A stretch of DNA of 64,000 nucleotides from CALIZF01 sp046292445 (GCA_046292445.1 JBKBQT010000007.1:62001-126000); one strand, 5' to 3'; shown: positions 1-8,343, counted from the first letter of the stretch. Translations and numbers: made by a program. The notes: generated by a model not told the origin, from the letters alone.

Positions 1-263
1 CACCAGGCAAGGAACACCAGCGTCGGCCCGAGATAGATCGTCAGGAACTCGAGCCCCGAGCGCGCGGCATAGCCGACGGCGCCATAGAACGTCCAGGCCG
101 TGCAATAGACCGACAGCGACAGCGTGTAGACGATGGGCGAGCGCAACCAGCGCGGCGGCCCCGACCCGCCGGCGGCGACCGTCCGCCGCTCGACCGCGAA
201 GGCGACGAGGAACAGGAGGGCGACATAGGCGATGCAGGCAAGGACGAGAACATCGAACGGCAC
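1..263 (-). CDS. N-terminus of a symporter-type (SSS/PutP-like) sensor histidine kinase, partial
   Basis: The gene runs off the left edge; only the first 87 codons are visible. They encode a membrane segment followed by VYTLSLSVYCTAWTFYGAVG and a further hydrophobic stretch. This start is typical of proteins in which a sodium:solute-symporter domain is fused to a histidine kinase (CbrA-like sensors); that the kinase part exists is an inference from this signature and from the receiver gene upstream. An in-frame stop lies just before GTG 263, so GTG is the earliest possible start. It follows a small membrane protein gene by 22 bp on the same strand, so the three genes are probably one operon. 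A plain symporter is the alternative. Confidence 0.7.
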   Translation of the reverse strand, partial: MPFDVLVLACIAYVALLFLVAFAVERRTVAAGGSGPPRWLRSPIVYTLSLSVYCTAWTFYGAVGYAARSGLEFLTIYLGPTLVFLAW

Positions 264-285
264 CGCTCAGCCCCCCGCCCGCGCC

Positions 286-549
286 TCAGTCATCCTGCCC
301 CTCCGGCGGCACCCGGCCCAAGGCCGGGGCCAGTGCCGCTGCCGCCGCGATCAGCACCGCCCAGAGCACGAAGAGATAGACGGTATCGCCGGCGGTGTCG
401 CGCCCGCCGCCCGGCTCGGCCGGATCCCAGGCGAGCGGCAGCATCATGAACAGCAGGGCCGCGAACGGCAGGATGCGGGCGGCGTCGATCAGCCGGCGGC
501 GCCGGTAGGTTTCGGGCGCGACGAACTCGGCCTCGCCGCGGCGCGTCAC
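286..549 (-). CDS. small membrane protein of unknown function
   Basis: An 87-residue protein with two hydrophobic segments (about residues 27-42 and 57-76), basic at the N-terminus and acidic or polar at the C-terminus. I do not recognise a family. Its start overlaps the end of the receiver gene by 4 bp (ATGA), and it precedes the symporter-type sensor by 22 bp, so it is probably translated with both. The context suggests a small membrane partner of the sensor or symporter, similar to the small subunits encoded before some solute symporters; this is inference only. Confidence 0.6.
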   Translation of the reverse strand: MTRRGEAEFVAPETYRRRRLIDAARILPFAALLFMMLPLAWDPAEPGGGRDTAGDTVYLFVLWAVLIAAAAALAPALGRVPPEGQDD

Positions 550-947
550 GCGCCGCCCGCCGCATGGCGCGCAGGCCGGGCGCCAGCCAGCAGGGCGCGC
601 ATCTCGGCCAGGATCGCGGCGTTCGAGAATGGCTTGGCCATGAACCGGCTCGCCCCCGCCTCGGCCGCGCGCATCCGGTCGTCGCCGTTGCCCCGCGCCG
701 TCAGCATCAGGACCGGCAGATCGGCCGTCGCCGGATCGGCGCGCAGGTCGCGCAGGATGTCATAGCCCGACCGGCCCGGCAGCATCACGTCGAGGATCAC
801 GGCATCGGGCGCATGGCGGCCCACCGCCGCCACGGCGCTCGCCCCGTCACCGTGGCAGGTCACACGCCAGCCATCGCGCGCCAGGATGAACCGGACCGCC
901 TCGGCAATGGACGGCTCGTCCTCGATCAGCAGGACATGCTGGCCCAT
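546..947 (-). CDS. single-domain response regulator (receiver only)
   Basis: A 133-residue protein consisting of one CheY-like receiver domain with no output domain. Acidic residues E10/D/E near the N-terminus, the phosphorylatable Asp53 (in ILDVMLPG), Thr83 (MLTARG) and Lys105 (AKPF) are all in place, so it should be phosphorylated. It is the first gene of an apparent operon with a small membrane protein and a symporter-type sensor, its likely partner. With no DNA-binding domain it probably acts by protein contact or as a phosphate relay. About 80 bp without genes separates it from hisN. Confidence 0.85.
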   Translation of the reverse strand: MGQHVLLIEDEPSIAEAVRFILARDGWRVTCHGDGASAVAAVGRHAPDAVILDVMLPGRSGYDILRDLRADPATADLPVLMLTARGNGDDRMRAAEAGASRFMAKPFSNAAILAEMRALLAGARPARHAAGGA

Positions 948-1028
948 CCGCCTTCCCCCCGTTGCGACGCCGTTTCGCGTTCCTTGCGCATGACTATTGC
1001 GCGGCGGGGGCAGTCTGTCAAAACAACG

Positions 1029-1850
1029 TTACGTCCGCGCGCCCTCGGGCACATCGCGCAGGATTGCCAGCGCGGCGGCGTGAATGCCGGCATTGGCCGC
1101 CGCGAGCACGCGCCCGCCCCGGTGGGCCGGCCGCCCGCGCCAGTCGGTGACGATCCCGCCCGCGGCCTCGATCACCGCGATGGGGGCGGCGATGTCGTAA
1201 GGCTCGAGCCCGGCCTCGACCACGAGGTCGATCTGCCCGGCGGCGACGAGCGCATAGGCGTAGCAATCCATGCCGTAGCGCGTCAGCCGGACCTGCGCGG
1301 ACAGGCGCGCAAAGCCGTCGCGCTCCGCGGCCGTGCCGACTTCGGGAAAGGTCGAGAACAGGATCGCCTCGCCCAGCGGGCGCGCGGGCCGCGCGCGCAA
1401 CGGGTGGCGACCCGTCGGGCCGGTGACCTCTGCGCGACCGAGGCCGCCGACGAAACGCTCGCCGATGAACGGCTGGTCGATGACGCCGTAAAGCGGCCCC
1501 GCGGCATCGGCCAGCGCGATCAGCACGCCCCAGGTCGGCGTGCCCGACAGATAGCCGCGCGTGCCGTCGATCGGATCGAGGATCCAGGTCAGGCCCGAGC
1601 TGCCCGCCACCGCCCCGTGTTCCTCGCCGAGGATGCCGTCGGCGGGGCGCAGCCGCGCGAGCAGTTCGCGCATCCGCATCTCGGCCAGCCGGTCGGCGAC
1701 CGTCACGGGATCGAAGCCGGCCGAACCCTTGCTGTCGGCCGACAGGGCCGTGCGAAAGTGCAGCAGCGTCGCGGCCCGCGCAGCATCGGCCAGCGCATCG
1801 GCCACCGCCATCAGGTCCGCCGCTGCCGCCTCGGTCAGGTCATCCCGCAT
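1029..1850 (-). CDS. hisN: histidinol-phosphatase, inositol monophosphatase family
   Basis: A 273-residue member of the inositol-monophosphatase superfamily, magnesium-dependent and cytoplasmic. The metal sites are visible as GEEHG, LDPIDGTRGYLSG and the late EPYDIAAP motif. The length and the WILDPIDGTRGYLSGTP sequence fit the HisN type of histidinol-phosphate phosphatase, the penultimate step of histidine synthesis in many alphaproteobacteria. Related enzymes that act on inositol phosphate or 3'-phosphoadenosine phosphate are the alternative, but their motifs differ around GTRGY. It stands alone here, not in a his operon. Confidence 0.82.
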   Translation of the reverse strand: MRDDLTEAAAADLMAVADALADAARAATLLHFRTALSADSKGSAGFDPVTVADRLAEMRMRELLARLRPADGILGEEHGAVAGSSGLTWILDPIDGTRGYLSGTPTWGVLIALADAAGPLYGVIDQPFIGERFVGGLGRAEVTGPTGRHPLRARPARPLGEAILFSTFPEVGTAAERDGFARLSAQVRLTRYGMDCYAYALVAAGQIDLVVEAGLEPYDIAAPIAVIEAAGGIVTDWRGRPAHRGGRVLAAANAGIHAAALAILRDVPEGART

Positions 1851-1914
1851 CGCCGTCTCCGCTCCTGCGCGCAGGCCGGGCGCTAGCCGGGCGCGGGGGG
1901 CGGGTCAAGCCGTG

Positions 1915-2274
1915 TCAGGCCGCAGCCTCGGACAGCACGCGCGCAAGATCGAAGAGCCGACGGCGCTGCGCCTCGGGGATTGCATAATAGGCGCGGACGA
2001 GTTCCAGCGCCTCCTTGTCGCCGAGGAAATCGGCGGCGGTCGGGGTCGGCGCGTTGCCGTCGAGCCCCTCGAAGAAGAACGACACCGGCACTTCGAGCAC
2101 GCCCGCAATCTCGTAGAGCCGCGATGCGCTGACCCGGTTCATGCCGGTCTCGTATTTCTGGATCTGCTGGAACTTGATGCCGACACGGTCCGCCAGTTGC
2201 TGCTGCGTCATGCCGAGCATCCAGCGGCGGTGGCGGATACGCTTGCCGACATGGGCATCGACCGGGTGTTTCAT
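1915..2274 (-). CDS. XRE-family helix-turn-helix transcriptional regulator
   Basis: A short DNA-binding protein (119 residues from the chosen start). The helix-turn-helix lies at about residues 11-65 (MLGMTQQQLADRVGIKFQQI, then YETGMNRV), followed by a charged helical tail of about 45 residues likely to be for oligomerisation. I chose ATG 2274 over a start 12 codons upstream because AAGGAGAGAG lies directly in front of it. The family is common in Rhodobacterales as small SinR-like regulators. It is divergent from a quinone oxidoreductase, and the shared intergenic region holds an array of GCAAA motifs that may be its operator. Confidence 0.85.
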   Translation of the reverse strand: MKHPVDAHVGKRIRHRRWMLGMTQQQLADRVGIKFQQIQKYETGMNRVSASRLYEIAGVLEVPVSFFFEGLDGNAPTPTAADFLGDKEALELVRAYYAIPEAQRRRLFDLARVLSEAAA

Positions 2275-2600
2275 CGCTCTCTCCTTCACGTCCCACCCTT
2301 CCAAAAGCAAGAAGCGTGCCAGAACGCGCCGCGCACCCCTCGATCCGGAAGTGCATCACGAAAGTTGAATTTGTCCGAACGATGATCGCAGCTTCCCCCG
2401 GCTCTGTTCCATGAAAGGGACATTCCCGCGCAAGGCGACTGCGTTGGCGGCGACGCATCTCAAGGAATGTCGCAAAATGCAAAAGCGCCACGCAAAACTG
2501 CCGTAGCGTCCGCTTTGCATTATGCAAAGGCTGGCATCCGCCGCGCCGCACCGCTAGCCTCGTGGCCGGACAAGGGGCAGTCTCGAGCGGGAGAAAGCGC
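2275..2600. other. 326-bp divergent intergenic region
   Basis: This gap separates the XRE regulator (minus) and the quinone oxidoreductase (plus), so it should hold both promoters. It is less GC-rich than its neighbours from about 2350 to 2530. The right half contains the GCAAA/TTTGC array annotated separately. I see no ORF with support and no RNA structure that I recognise. Confidence 0.6.
2471..2528. promoter_or_regulatory. GCAAA motif array with perfect palindrome (candidate operator)
   Basis: Within 58 bp there are three GCAAAA direct copies (starting at 2472, 2479 and 2492) and a perfect palindrome TTTGCAT-T-ATGCAAA at 2514-2528. The palindrome lies 72 bp upstream of the quinone oxidoreductase start. 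TTTGC/GCAAA sites are known targets of the ScfR/PccR group of XRE-related regulators of acyl-CoA metabolism in Rhodobacter; here the encoded XRE protein is much shorter than PccR, so which protein binds is open. Confidence 0.5.
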
Positions 2601-3563
2601 ATGCGGGCATACAGGGTCGAGGGTCTCGACGGGCAGGCGGGCCTCGCAGAGGTGCCGCAGCCGCAGCCGGGGCCGGGCGAGGTCCTCGTGCGGATCGCGG
2701 CTTGCGGGCTCAACTTCGCCGACCTGCTGATGCTGCGGGGCGAATACCAGGAACGCCCGCCCCTGCCCTTCACGCTCGGGCTCGAGATCGCGGGAACCGT
2801 CGCGGCGCTCGGTCCGGGCGTGGCCGGGCCGGCGCCCGGCACGCGGGTTGCGCTCTTCGCGCCGCAGGGCGGGCTGGCGGAATGGGGCGTGTTCGCCGCC
2901 GACGCCCTTCTGCCGATCCCCGATGCGATGCCCTTCGACCATGCCGCCGCCTTCCAGATCGCTTACGGCACAAGCCATGTCGCATTGGCCCATCGCGCCC
3001 GCCTGCAACCGGGCGAGACTCTGCTGGTGACCGGGGCGGCGGGCGGCGTGGGCCTCACGGCGGTCGAGATCGGCAAGCGGATGGGCGCGCGGGTGATCGC
3101 CTGCGCCCGCGGTGCCGAACGGCTCGCGGTGGCGCAGGCGGCCGGGGCCGACCACCTGATCGACAGCGATGCGGCGGATCTGCGCGCGGCGGTCAAGGCG
3201 CTCGGCGGGGCGGATGTGGTCTACGACCCGGTCGGGGGCGACACCTTCACGGCGGCGCTGCGGGCGACCAACCCCGAGGGGCGGCTGATCCCGATCGGGT
3301 TTGCGGGCGGCGGCGTGCCGAACGTTCCGGCCAATATCCTGCTGGTCAAGAACCTTTCGGTGCTCGGCGTCTACTGGGGCGGCTATCGCAGCTTCCGGCC
3401 GGCGGTGCTGACCGACAGCCTCGCGGAGCTGCTGCGCTGGTATGCGGCCGGCGCGCTGCGGCCGCATGTCAGCCACACGCTGCCGCTCGAACGCGCCGAT
3501 GAGGCGCTGGCGCTGCTGCGCGAGCGCAAGTCGACGGGAAAAGTCGTCGTCACCATGGCGTGA
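2601..3563 (+). CDS. zinc-independent NADPH:quinone oxidoreductase (MDR family)
   Basis: A 320-residue medium-chain reductase. The N-terminal GroES-like part carries GPGEVLVRIAACGLNFADLL; the nucleotide-binding fold has GAAGGVGLTAVEIGKRMGA; no structural or catalytic zinc cysteines are seen, as in QorA-type enzymes. It is expected to reduce quinones or enoyl compounds with NADPH in the cytoplasm. ATG 2601 is preferred to a start 13 codons upstream because it begins at the family start (MRAYRVEG) with GGGAGAAAG in front. It is divergent from the XRE regulator and converges with a LysR gene 15 bp away. PccR-like motifs upstream hint at a link to acyl-CoA metabolism, which is only suggestive. 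Confidence 0.82.
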   Translation: MRAYRVEGLDGQAGLAEVPQPQPGPGEVLVRIAACGLNFADLLMLRGEYQERPPLPFTLGLEIAGTVAALGPGVAGPAPGTRVALFAPQGGLAEWGVFAADALLPIPDAMPFDHAAAFQIAYGTSHVALAHRARLQPGETLLVTGAAGGVGLTAVEIGKRMGARVIACARGAERLAVAQAAGADHLIDSDAADLRAAVKALGGADVVYDPVGGDTFTAALRATNPEGRLIPIGFAGGGVPNVPANILLVKNLSVLGVYWGGYRSFRPAVLTDSLAELLRWYAAGALRPHVSHTLPLERADEALALLRERKSTGKVVVTMA

Positions 3564-3578
3564 CCCGCCCCGCGGCCT

Positions 3579-4445
3579 TCAGGGTGCCGGCGTCAGGCAG
3601 CAATAGGCGGCGCGCAGCATGTCGGCCAGCGCGCCGGCCACCGGGTTTTGCGCCGTATCGACGCCATAGAGGATGACCTGCGTGCGGGGCAGCGCCGGAA
3701 GCGCGCCGCCATGCGGCACCGGCGCAAGGAAACCGGGCCAGGACCCCTCGACCATCACATGGACCGCAAGATCGGCCGCCACCGCCGCCTCGACCGCGCG
3801 CGTCACTTCCGTCTCGCCGGCGCTTGCCCAGGGGATTGCGGCCGCATCGAGCGCGCCCAGCACAGCGGCGCGGAAAATGCAGGTCGGCTCGAACGCGAGC
3901 GGCAGCGGGCGCTGCCGCCAGGCCTGCCCGCCCGGCGCGCCGATCCAGACCAGCGGCAGTTGCGCCAGCACCACGCCGCCCGCATCCGGGGCATCCTCGG
4001 TCGTCAGGATCAGATCGCATTCGCCCCGCGCCAGTTGCGCCCGTAGGCGGCGCGTGTAGGACGACGACAGGTTCACCTGCACCCGCGGAAAGGCCACCGC
4101 GAACTGCCGCAGCACGCGCGGGATGAACGGGTGCACGATGTCGGTCGGCACGCCGAGCCGCACCACCCCCTCATAGGCCCGCCCCGTGAGCCGCCCGAGC
4201 GCCTCGTCATTGAGCGACAGAAGGCGGCGCGCATAGCCCACAAGCTGCTCGCCCGCCGCCGTCAGCGCCACGCCCCGCCCGACACGGTCGATCAGCGCGA
4301 GGCCGAGGCTTTCCTCCAGCCGCTTGAGCTGCATCGACACCGCCGATTGCGTGAGGTTCATCAGCCCGGCCGCCCGCGTGACGCCGCCGGTATCGGCGAC
4401 AGCCACGAAGGATCGCAGCGCGGCAAGGTCGAGGTGACGGGTCAT
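3579..4445 (-). CDS. LysR-family transcriptional regulator
   Basis: A 288-residue LysR protein with an N-terminal winged helix (LRSFVAVADTGGVTRAAGLM, NLTQSAVSMQLKRLEE) and a substrate-binding-like C-terminal domain. ATG 4445 is chosen because GGAGG sits just upstream; the open frame continues about 170 codons further but that part has no LysR character. It is divergent from a DUF1127 gene, with an inverted repeat between them, a pairing common in alphaproteobacteria. The likely target is the DUF1127 gene and its own promoter. The inducer is unknown. Confidence 0.88.
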   Translation of the reverse strand: MTRHLDLAALRSFVAVADTGGVTRAAGLMNLTQSAVSMQLKRLEESLGLALIDRVGRGVALTAAGEQLVGYARRLLSLNDEALGRLTGRAYEGVVRLGVPTDIVHPFIPRVLRQFAVAFPRVQVNLSSSYTRRLRAQLARGECDLILTTEDAPDAGGVVLAQLPLVWIGAPGGQAWRQRPLPLAFEPTCIFRAAVLGALDAAAIPWASAGETEVTRAVEAAVAADLAVHVMVEGSWPGFLAPVPHGGALPALPRTQVILYGVDTAQNPVAGALADMLRAAYCCLTPAP

Positions 4446-4466
4446 ATCGCCTCCGTGATGCTTCAT

Positions 4467-4490
4467 ATCAGAAACATTCGTTTTTCTGAT
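4467..4490. promoter_or_regulatory. inverted repeat between LysR and DUF1127 genes
   Basis: Perfect 8-bp arms ATCAGAAA and TTTCTGAT separated by 8 bp, 21 bp upstream of the LysR start. Position, dyad symmetry and an AT-rich setting fit a LysR-type operator that controls both divergent genes. Confidence 0.5.
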
Positions 4491-4567
4491 GTGACAGAAC
4501 CTGCGATCAACATCAATAGGCGCGATGAATCGCGCGGCGTCCATCACGACAAACGAAGGCACAAACC

Positions 4568-4822
4568 ATGACCACCACCCGGACGACCTGTCACGCACCG
4601 CCGGCCGCCTCTGCCCGGACCGTCCGCGGCGCAATTGCCGCGCTCTGGTCCACAATCCGGGTCGCCCGCGGGCTGCGGCGCCAGCGCGCGCGGCTCGCAG
4701 GGCTGGACGACCACCTGCTGGCCGATATCGGACTGACGCGCGCGCAGGCAATGGGCGAGGCGCGGCGGCCGCCCTGGGACGTGCCAGCGCACTGGCAGCA
4801 GCCCGGCGACATGCGGCCGTGA
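4568..4822 (+). CDS. DUF1127 domain small protein
   Basis: An 84-residue basic protein whose second half carries the DUF1127 (YjiS-like) signature: LRRQRARLAGLDDHLLADIG, then LTRAQA. Family members are small arginine-rich proteins; in some alphaproteobacteria they affect phosphate or carbon metabolism and RNA turnover. GAAGG upstream supports ATG 4568. It is divergent from the LysR regulator, which probably controls it. No membrane segment or signal peptide is seen. Confidence 0.85.
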   Translation: MTTTRTTCHAPPAASARTVRGAIAALWSTIRVARGLRRQRARLAGLDDHLLADIGLTRAQAMGEARRPPWDVPAHWQQPGDMRP

Positions 4823-4948
4823 AACCCGCCTCAAATATGCGCGTTTCGGTCGGATATCCTTGAAACCGCCCCATTCCCTGCCAATATGAGCGGCGAGCGT
4901 CCCGGCACGTCGCCGGGGTGCTTTCGCCATCACATGACGGAGGCACAC

Positions 4949-5689
4949 ATGGCACAGTATGAAACGATCCGCGGCGGCGTCGCCGGCGCCCGCGCCGCGC
5001 AGATCGACGAGGGCCTTCGCGCCCATATGAACAAGGTCTATGGCCTGATGTCGGTCGGCATGCTGCTGACCGGCGGCGTGGCCTGGGCGGTCGGCACGGC
5101 GCCGGCGCTGACCGCGATCTTCCGCGATCCGGTGACGATGTCCCCGAACATCCTCGGCTGGATCGTGATGTTCGCGCCGCTGGTGATGGTCTTTGCCTTC
5201 GGCGCCGTCATCAACCGGCTGTCGGCGGCGGCGGCGCAGTTGTTCTTCTACGCCTATGCGGCGGTGATGGGGCTGTCGCTGTCGTGGATCTTCGCCGTCT
5301 TCACCGGCATCTCGATCGCGCAGACGTTCCTCGTCACGGCCATCGCCTTCGCGGGCCTGTCGCTTTACGGCTACACGACCAAGAAGGATCTGTCGGGCTG
5401 GGGCACGTTCCTGATGATGGGCGTGATCGGGCTGATCGTGGCCATGATCATCAACATCTTCCTGCAGTCACCCGCGATCATGTTCGCGGTCTCGATCCTC
5501 GGGGTGCTGATCTTTGCGGGTCTGACGGCCTATGACACGCAGTCGATCAAGAACGAGTATCTCGAGCATGCGGTGCATGGCGATCAGGAATGGCTGGGCA
5601 AGTCGGCCATCATGGGCGCGCTGCGGCTCTACCTCGACTTCATCAACATGTTCATGTTCCTGCTGCAGTTCATGGGCAATCGCGAGTGA
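4949..5689 (+). CDS. Bax inhibitor-1 / YccA family membrane protein
   Basis: A 246-residue inner-membrane protein with about seven hydrophobic segments and a charged N-terminus, matching the BI-1/YccA/YbhL family. Bacterial members are implicated in FtsH-linked membrane quality control or calcium leak; the exact role is not shown here. ATG 4949 is chosen because GGAGGCACAC lies in front and MAQYETIRGG is the usual family start, rather than the ATG 63 bp upstream. The late acidic pair in the segment LIFAGLTAYDTQSIKNEY is typical. A strong terminator follows. Confidence 0.88.
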   Translation: MAQYETIRGGVAGARAAQIDEGLRAHMNKVYGLMSVGMLLTGGVAWAVGTAPALTAIFRDPVTMSPNILGWIVMFAPLVMVFAFGAVINRLSAAAAQLFFYAYAAVMGLSLSWIFAVFTGISIAQTFLVTAIAFAGLSLYGYTTKKDLSGWGTFLMMGVIGLIVAMIINIFLQSPAIMFAVSILGVLIFAGLTAYDTQSIKNEYLEHAVHGDQEWLGKSAIMGALRLYLDFINMFMFLLQFMGNRE

Positions 5690-5720
5690 TCGCAGGCCGG
5701 ACGGGACGCTGAACGACGCG

Positions 5721-5749
5721 AAGGCCCGGGGTTTCCCCCGGGCCTTTTT
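5721..5749 (+). terminator. Rho-independent terminator after the BI-1 family gene
   Basis: GC-rich hairpin with stem AAGGCCCGGGG pairing with CCCCGGGCCTT and a TTTTT run directly after. It ends the BI-1 transcript and, being nearly symmetrical, may also serve the convergent nucleotidase gene. Confidence 0.85.
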
Positions 5750-5802
5750 CGTTGCGTTACGGCGGTGGGGCGGAGCGCGCCGGCGCCGCCGCCCGCCGGC
5801 AG

Positions 5803-7176
5803 TCAACCGGCAGCGAGAGCGGCCGCCACGATTGCCTTGAGCATCGCGCCTTCGACCGGCTGGAAGTCGAGATCGCTCGTGCCGAGATAGGCCGCCTGAT
5901 TCTGCGCCGTCCAGCCGTTCGTCGCCACGCGGTAGGTTTTCGACGGATCGATGGCGATCTCGGCGGCATGGACGAAGTCGCCGGTGCGGGCGTCAAGGCT
6001 CGCGGCGCGGTGCTGGTTGGCCCGGGTCATGATCTGCGCCAGCACCGCGCCCTGAACCGGCGCCACGCGGATGTCGCCGTCGAACCGGATGAAGGCGTCG
6101 AAGTCATAACGCGTGAGCGGCCCGGCCGCGAGCGGTGCGCCAAAGGTCGTGTGGCCGAGGAAGGCGATATCCGCCTCCACCGCCGCGCGCACCGCCTCGG
6201 CGGCCAGAAGGATCGAGGCCGGAAGGTCGAGCGCCGTATCCCGCACCGCGATCACCGCCCGCTCCTCATCCGTCAGATGCTCGGCCATCGCCTTGGCCAC
6301 GGATTCGGCGATCGCTTCGTCGCCGCCGCCCGGCGCCACGGCCACGGTCGAAACCCGCGGCGCGGCGCCCTGCGCGAGCTGCACCACCGTGATCGCCCCG
6401 CCCCAGCTGCCGCCGTGGTGATAGGGCACCCCGGCCTCGGTCACGTGATCGAAGCTGAGGTGGTCATGCGCGCCGAGCACCAGCGACCCGGCCTTGAGGC
6501 CGGGCAGGATCGCCTTGTCCGGCGTGACGCCGGCATGCGACAGCAGCACCGGCACATCGACCGCCGCCGCGACCGCCGGGAAGGCATCGCGGGCAAAGGC
6601 CACCGGATCGATCAGGCCGAGCGTGTCGCGCACCGGCGCGCGATAGACGAAGGGATTGGTCGCCGCGAGGCCGAGGAACCCGGCCCGCATCCCGCCGAGC
6701 CCGATCCGCGCCGAAACGGGCGCGAAGAACTGCCCCGTCCGCCGGTCGATGATGTTGCCGATCACCGTGATCCCGAGGCCCTGCGCCCGCGCCACCGTCA
6801 CCGCCATGTCGTCGACCAGCGCGGTCTCGTGGTTGCCGAGGTTCCAGACCACCGGCCCGCGCGCCGCCAGCGCCGCAAGGAACGCCCAGTCGGGCGCCCC
6901 GCCCGAGCGCAGCGCGACGGCGTTCCCCCGCTCGAAGACGTCGCCGTTGATGACCACGGCCGCCGGCACGCCCGGCGCCGCCGCCCGCGCGGCGTCGATC
7001 GCGGACAGAACGCCCGGCAGGCGCGCATAGGGCGAATGCAGGTCGGCCAGCGCGATGAGCATCGCCTCGGCCCCGGTCGCGGCGCGCAGGGCGCGCGGCA
7101 GCGCGGCGGCCAGCGGCACGGCGGCAAGGCCGCGCAGGACAAGGCGGCGGTCGATGGCGGCGGTCAGGCGGGTCAT
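5803..7176 (-). CDS. periplasmic 5'-nucleotidase-like metallophosphoesterase with Tat signal
   Basis: A 457-residue protein beginning with a twin-arginine signal (DRRLVLRGL and a hydrophobic core), so it is probably exported folded. All calcineurin-type metal motifs are visible in order: DLHS, NGDVFE, GNHE, LSHAG and GAHDH. The C-terminal half matches the 5'-nucleotidase substrate-binding domain of UshA-like enzymes. It likely hydrolyses nucleotides or sugar nucleotides in the periplasm. ATG 7176 is chosen over a TTG two codons upstream because GGAGG lies 7 bases ahead. Confidence 0.85.
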   Translation of the reverse strand: MTRLTAAIDRRLVLRGLAAVPLAAALPRALRAATGAEAMLIALADLHSPYARLPGVLSAIDAARAAAPGVPAAVVINGDVFERGNAVALRSGGAPDWAFLAALAARGPVVWNLGNHETALVDDMAVTVARAQGLGITVIGNIIDRRTGQFFAPVSARIGLGGMRAGFLGLAATNPFVYRAPVRDTLGLIDPVAFARDAFPAVAAAVDVPVLLSHAGVTPDKAILPGLKAGSLVLGAHDHLSFDHVTEAGVPYHHGGSWGGAITVVQLAQGAAPRVSTVAVAPGGGDEAIAESVAKAMAEHLTDEERAVIAVRDTALDLPASILLAAEAVRAAVEADIAFLGHTTFGAPLAAGPLTRYDFDAFIRFDGDIRVAPVQGAVLAQIMTRANQHRAASLDARTGDFVHAAEIAIDPSKTYRVATNGWTAQNQAAYLGTSDLDFQPVEGAMLKAIVAAALAAG

Positions 7177-7254
7177 GGGCAATCCTCCAAGTACCGTCTG
7201 CGTATATCACCGCTCTGTAACCGCGGTTTGGCAACCGGTCGACAAGCCGTCCTG

Positions 7255-8343
7255 TCAGCCGCGCGCCGCCATCGCTTCGGCATAGACCGCATCGGCCCTT
7301 GCAGCGAAGGCGTCGAGGCTGAAGTGCCGTGCCTGCCGGACCGCCCCCGCCCGGCCCATCGCCGCCCGCAGCCCGCCGTCGCCCGCCAGCCGCCCGATCG
7401 CCGCCGCCAGCGCCGCCGGATCGCCCGGCGGCACCAGCAGGCCGGTCTCGCCCTCGGCCACCAGTTCCGGCAACCCGCCCGCCCGGCTGGCGATCACCGG
7501 CCGCCCCGCCGCCATCGCCTCGGCCACGCCGAGGCCAAAGGCCTCGGCCCGCGACGGCTGCACGTAAATGTCGCACAGGTCCAGCAGATCGCCCGCCGCA
7601 ACGAACCCCGCCAGACGCACCGGCGACCCCGCGCGCGCGATCAGCCGGGCAAGCGCCGCGCGTTGCCCGCCCTCGCCGGCCACGACGAAAGAGACGCCGG
7701 GCACCCACGCCGCCGCCCGGACCAGCACATCGACACCCTTCTCCGGCTCGAGCCGCGCGAGCGTGCCGACGACGACATCCCCCTCCCGCAGCCCCAGCCG
7801 CGCGCGCAAGGCCGCCGCCCCGCCGGGCGTCGCCGCGGGGCGCGCCACGCCGTTCTGCACCAGCCGCAGCCGCCCGGGATCGGCCCCTGCGCGCAGCATC
7901 CGCCCGAAGTCATGCGCCGAGACCACGGTGGTGCGATGCGCCCAGCGGTTGGTCGTCAGCGCCGTCGCGCGATACTTGATCCCTGCGGCCCCGACGATGC
8001 CGTGACTGGTAAAGACACGCGCCGCCTCCGGCATGGCCCGCCGCGCGAACCACAACAGCGCCGATTCGACATGGACATGCACGATATCGACCGGCCCTGC
8101 CGCAAGCTCGGCCGCCAGCGCCCGGCGCACCGAGGCGAACCCCGCCAGCACATCCGCCTCGAGCCGCCGGAACGGCCGGCGTGGCAGCACGCCGTCGAAC
8201 AGCGCCGCCCCCGGCCCGTCCGGCGCGACCATGGCAAAGCGATGCCGCCCTTCGAGCGCCCGGATCAGCCGCAGCGTGTTCGCCTCGGCCCCGCCGCGAT
8301 AGAGGCACGGGAGCAGATGGACGATCCGGAGCCCGGCGGTCAT
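7255..8343 (-). CDS. GT4-family glycosyltransferase
   Basis: A 362-residue GT-B glycosyltransferase. The N-terminus shows LLPCLYRGGAEANTLRL (acceptor side), and the C-terminal half has LARLEPEKGVDVLV and the EAFGLGVAEAMAAGRPVIAS segment with the paired glutamates of GT4 retaining enzymes. The start ATG 8343 overlaps the lpxD stop by 4 bp (ATGA), so the two are translationally coupled. This coupling to lpxA-lpxD suggests a role in lipid A or LPS core sugar addition; it is not an LpxB-type (GT19) enzyme. The sugar donor cannot be told from sequence. Confidence 0.85.
   Translation of the reverse strand: MTAGLRIVHLLPCLYRGGAEANTLRLIRALEGRHRFAMVAPDGPGAALFDGVLPRRPFRRLEADVLAGFASVRRALAAELAAGPVDIVHVHVESALLWFARRAMPEAARVFTSHGIVGAAGIKYRATALTTNRWAHRTTVVSAHDFGRMLRAGADPGRLRLVQNGVARPAATPGGAAALRARLGLREGDVVVGTLARLEPEKGVDVLVRAAAWVPGVSFVVAGEGGQRAALARLIARAGSPVRLAGFVAAGDLLDLCDIYVQPSRAEAFGLGVAEAMAAGRPVIASRAGGLPELVAEGETGLLVPPGDPAALAAAIGRLAGDGGLRAAMGRAGAVRQARHFSLDAFAARADAVYAEAMAARG

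Noticed and set aside
4446..4955. N-terminal extension of the LysR frame by about 170 codons
   Set aside because: The extension runs over the DUF1127 gene and the inverted repeat, has no LysR similarity, and a good ribosome site supports ATG 4445.
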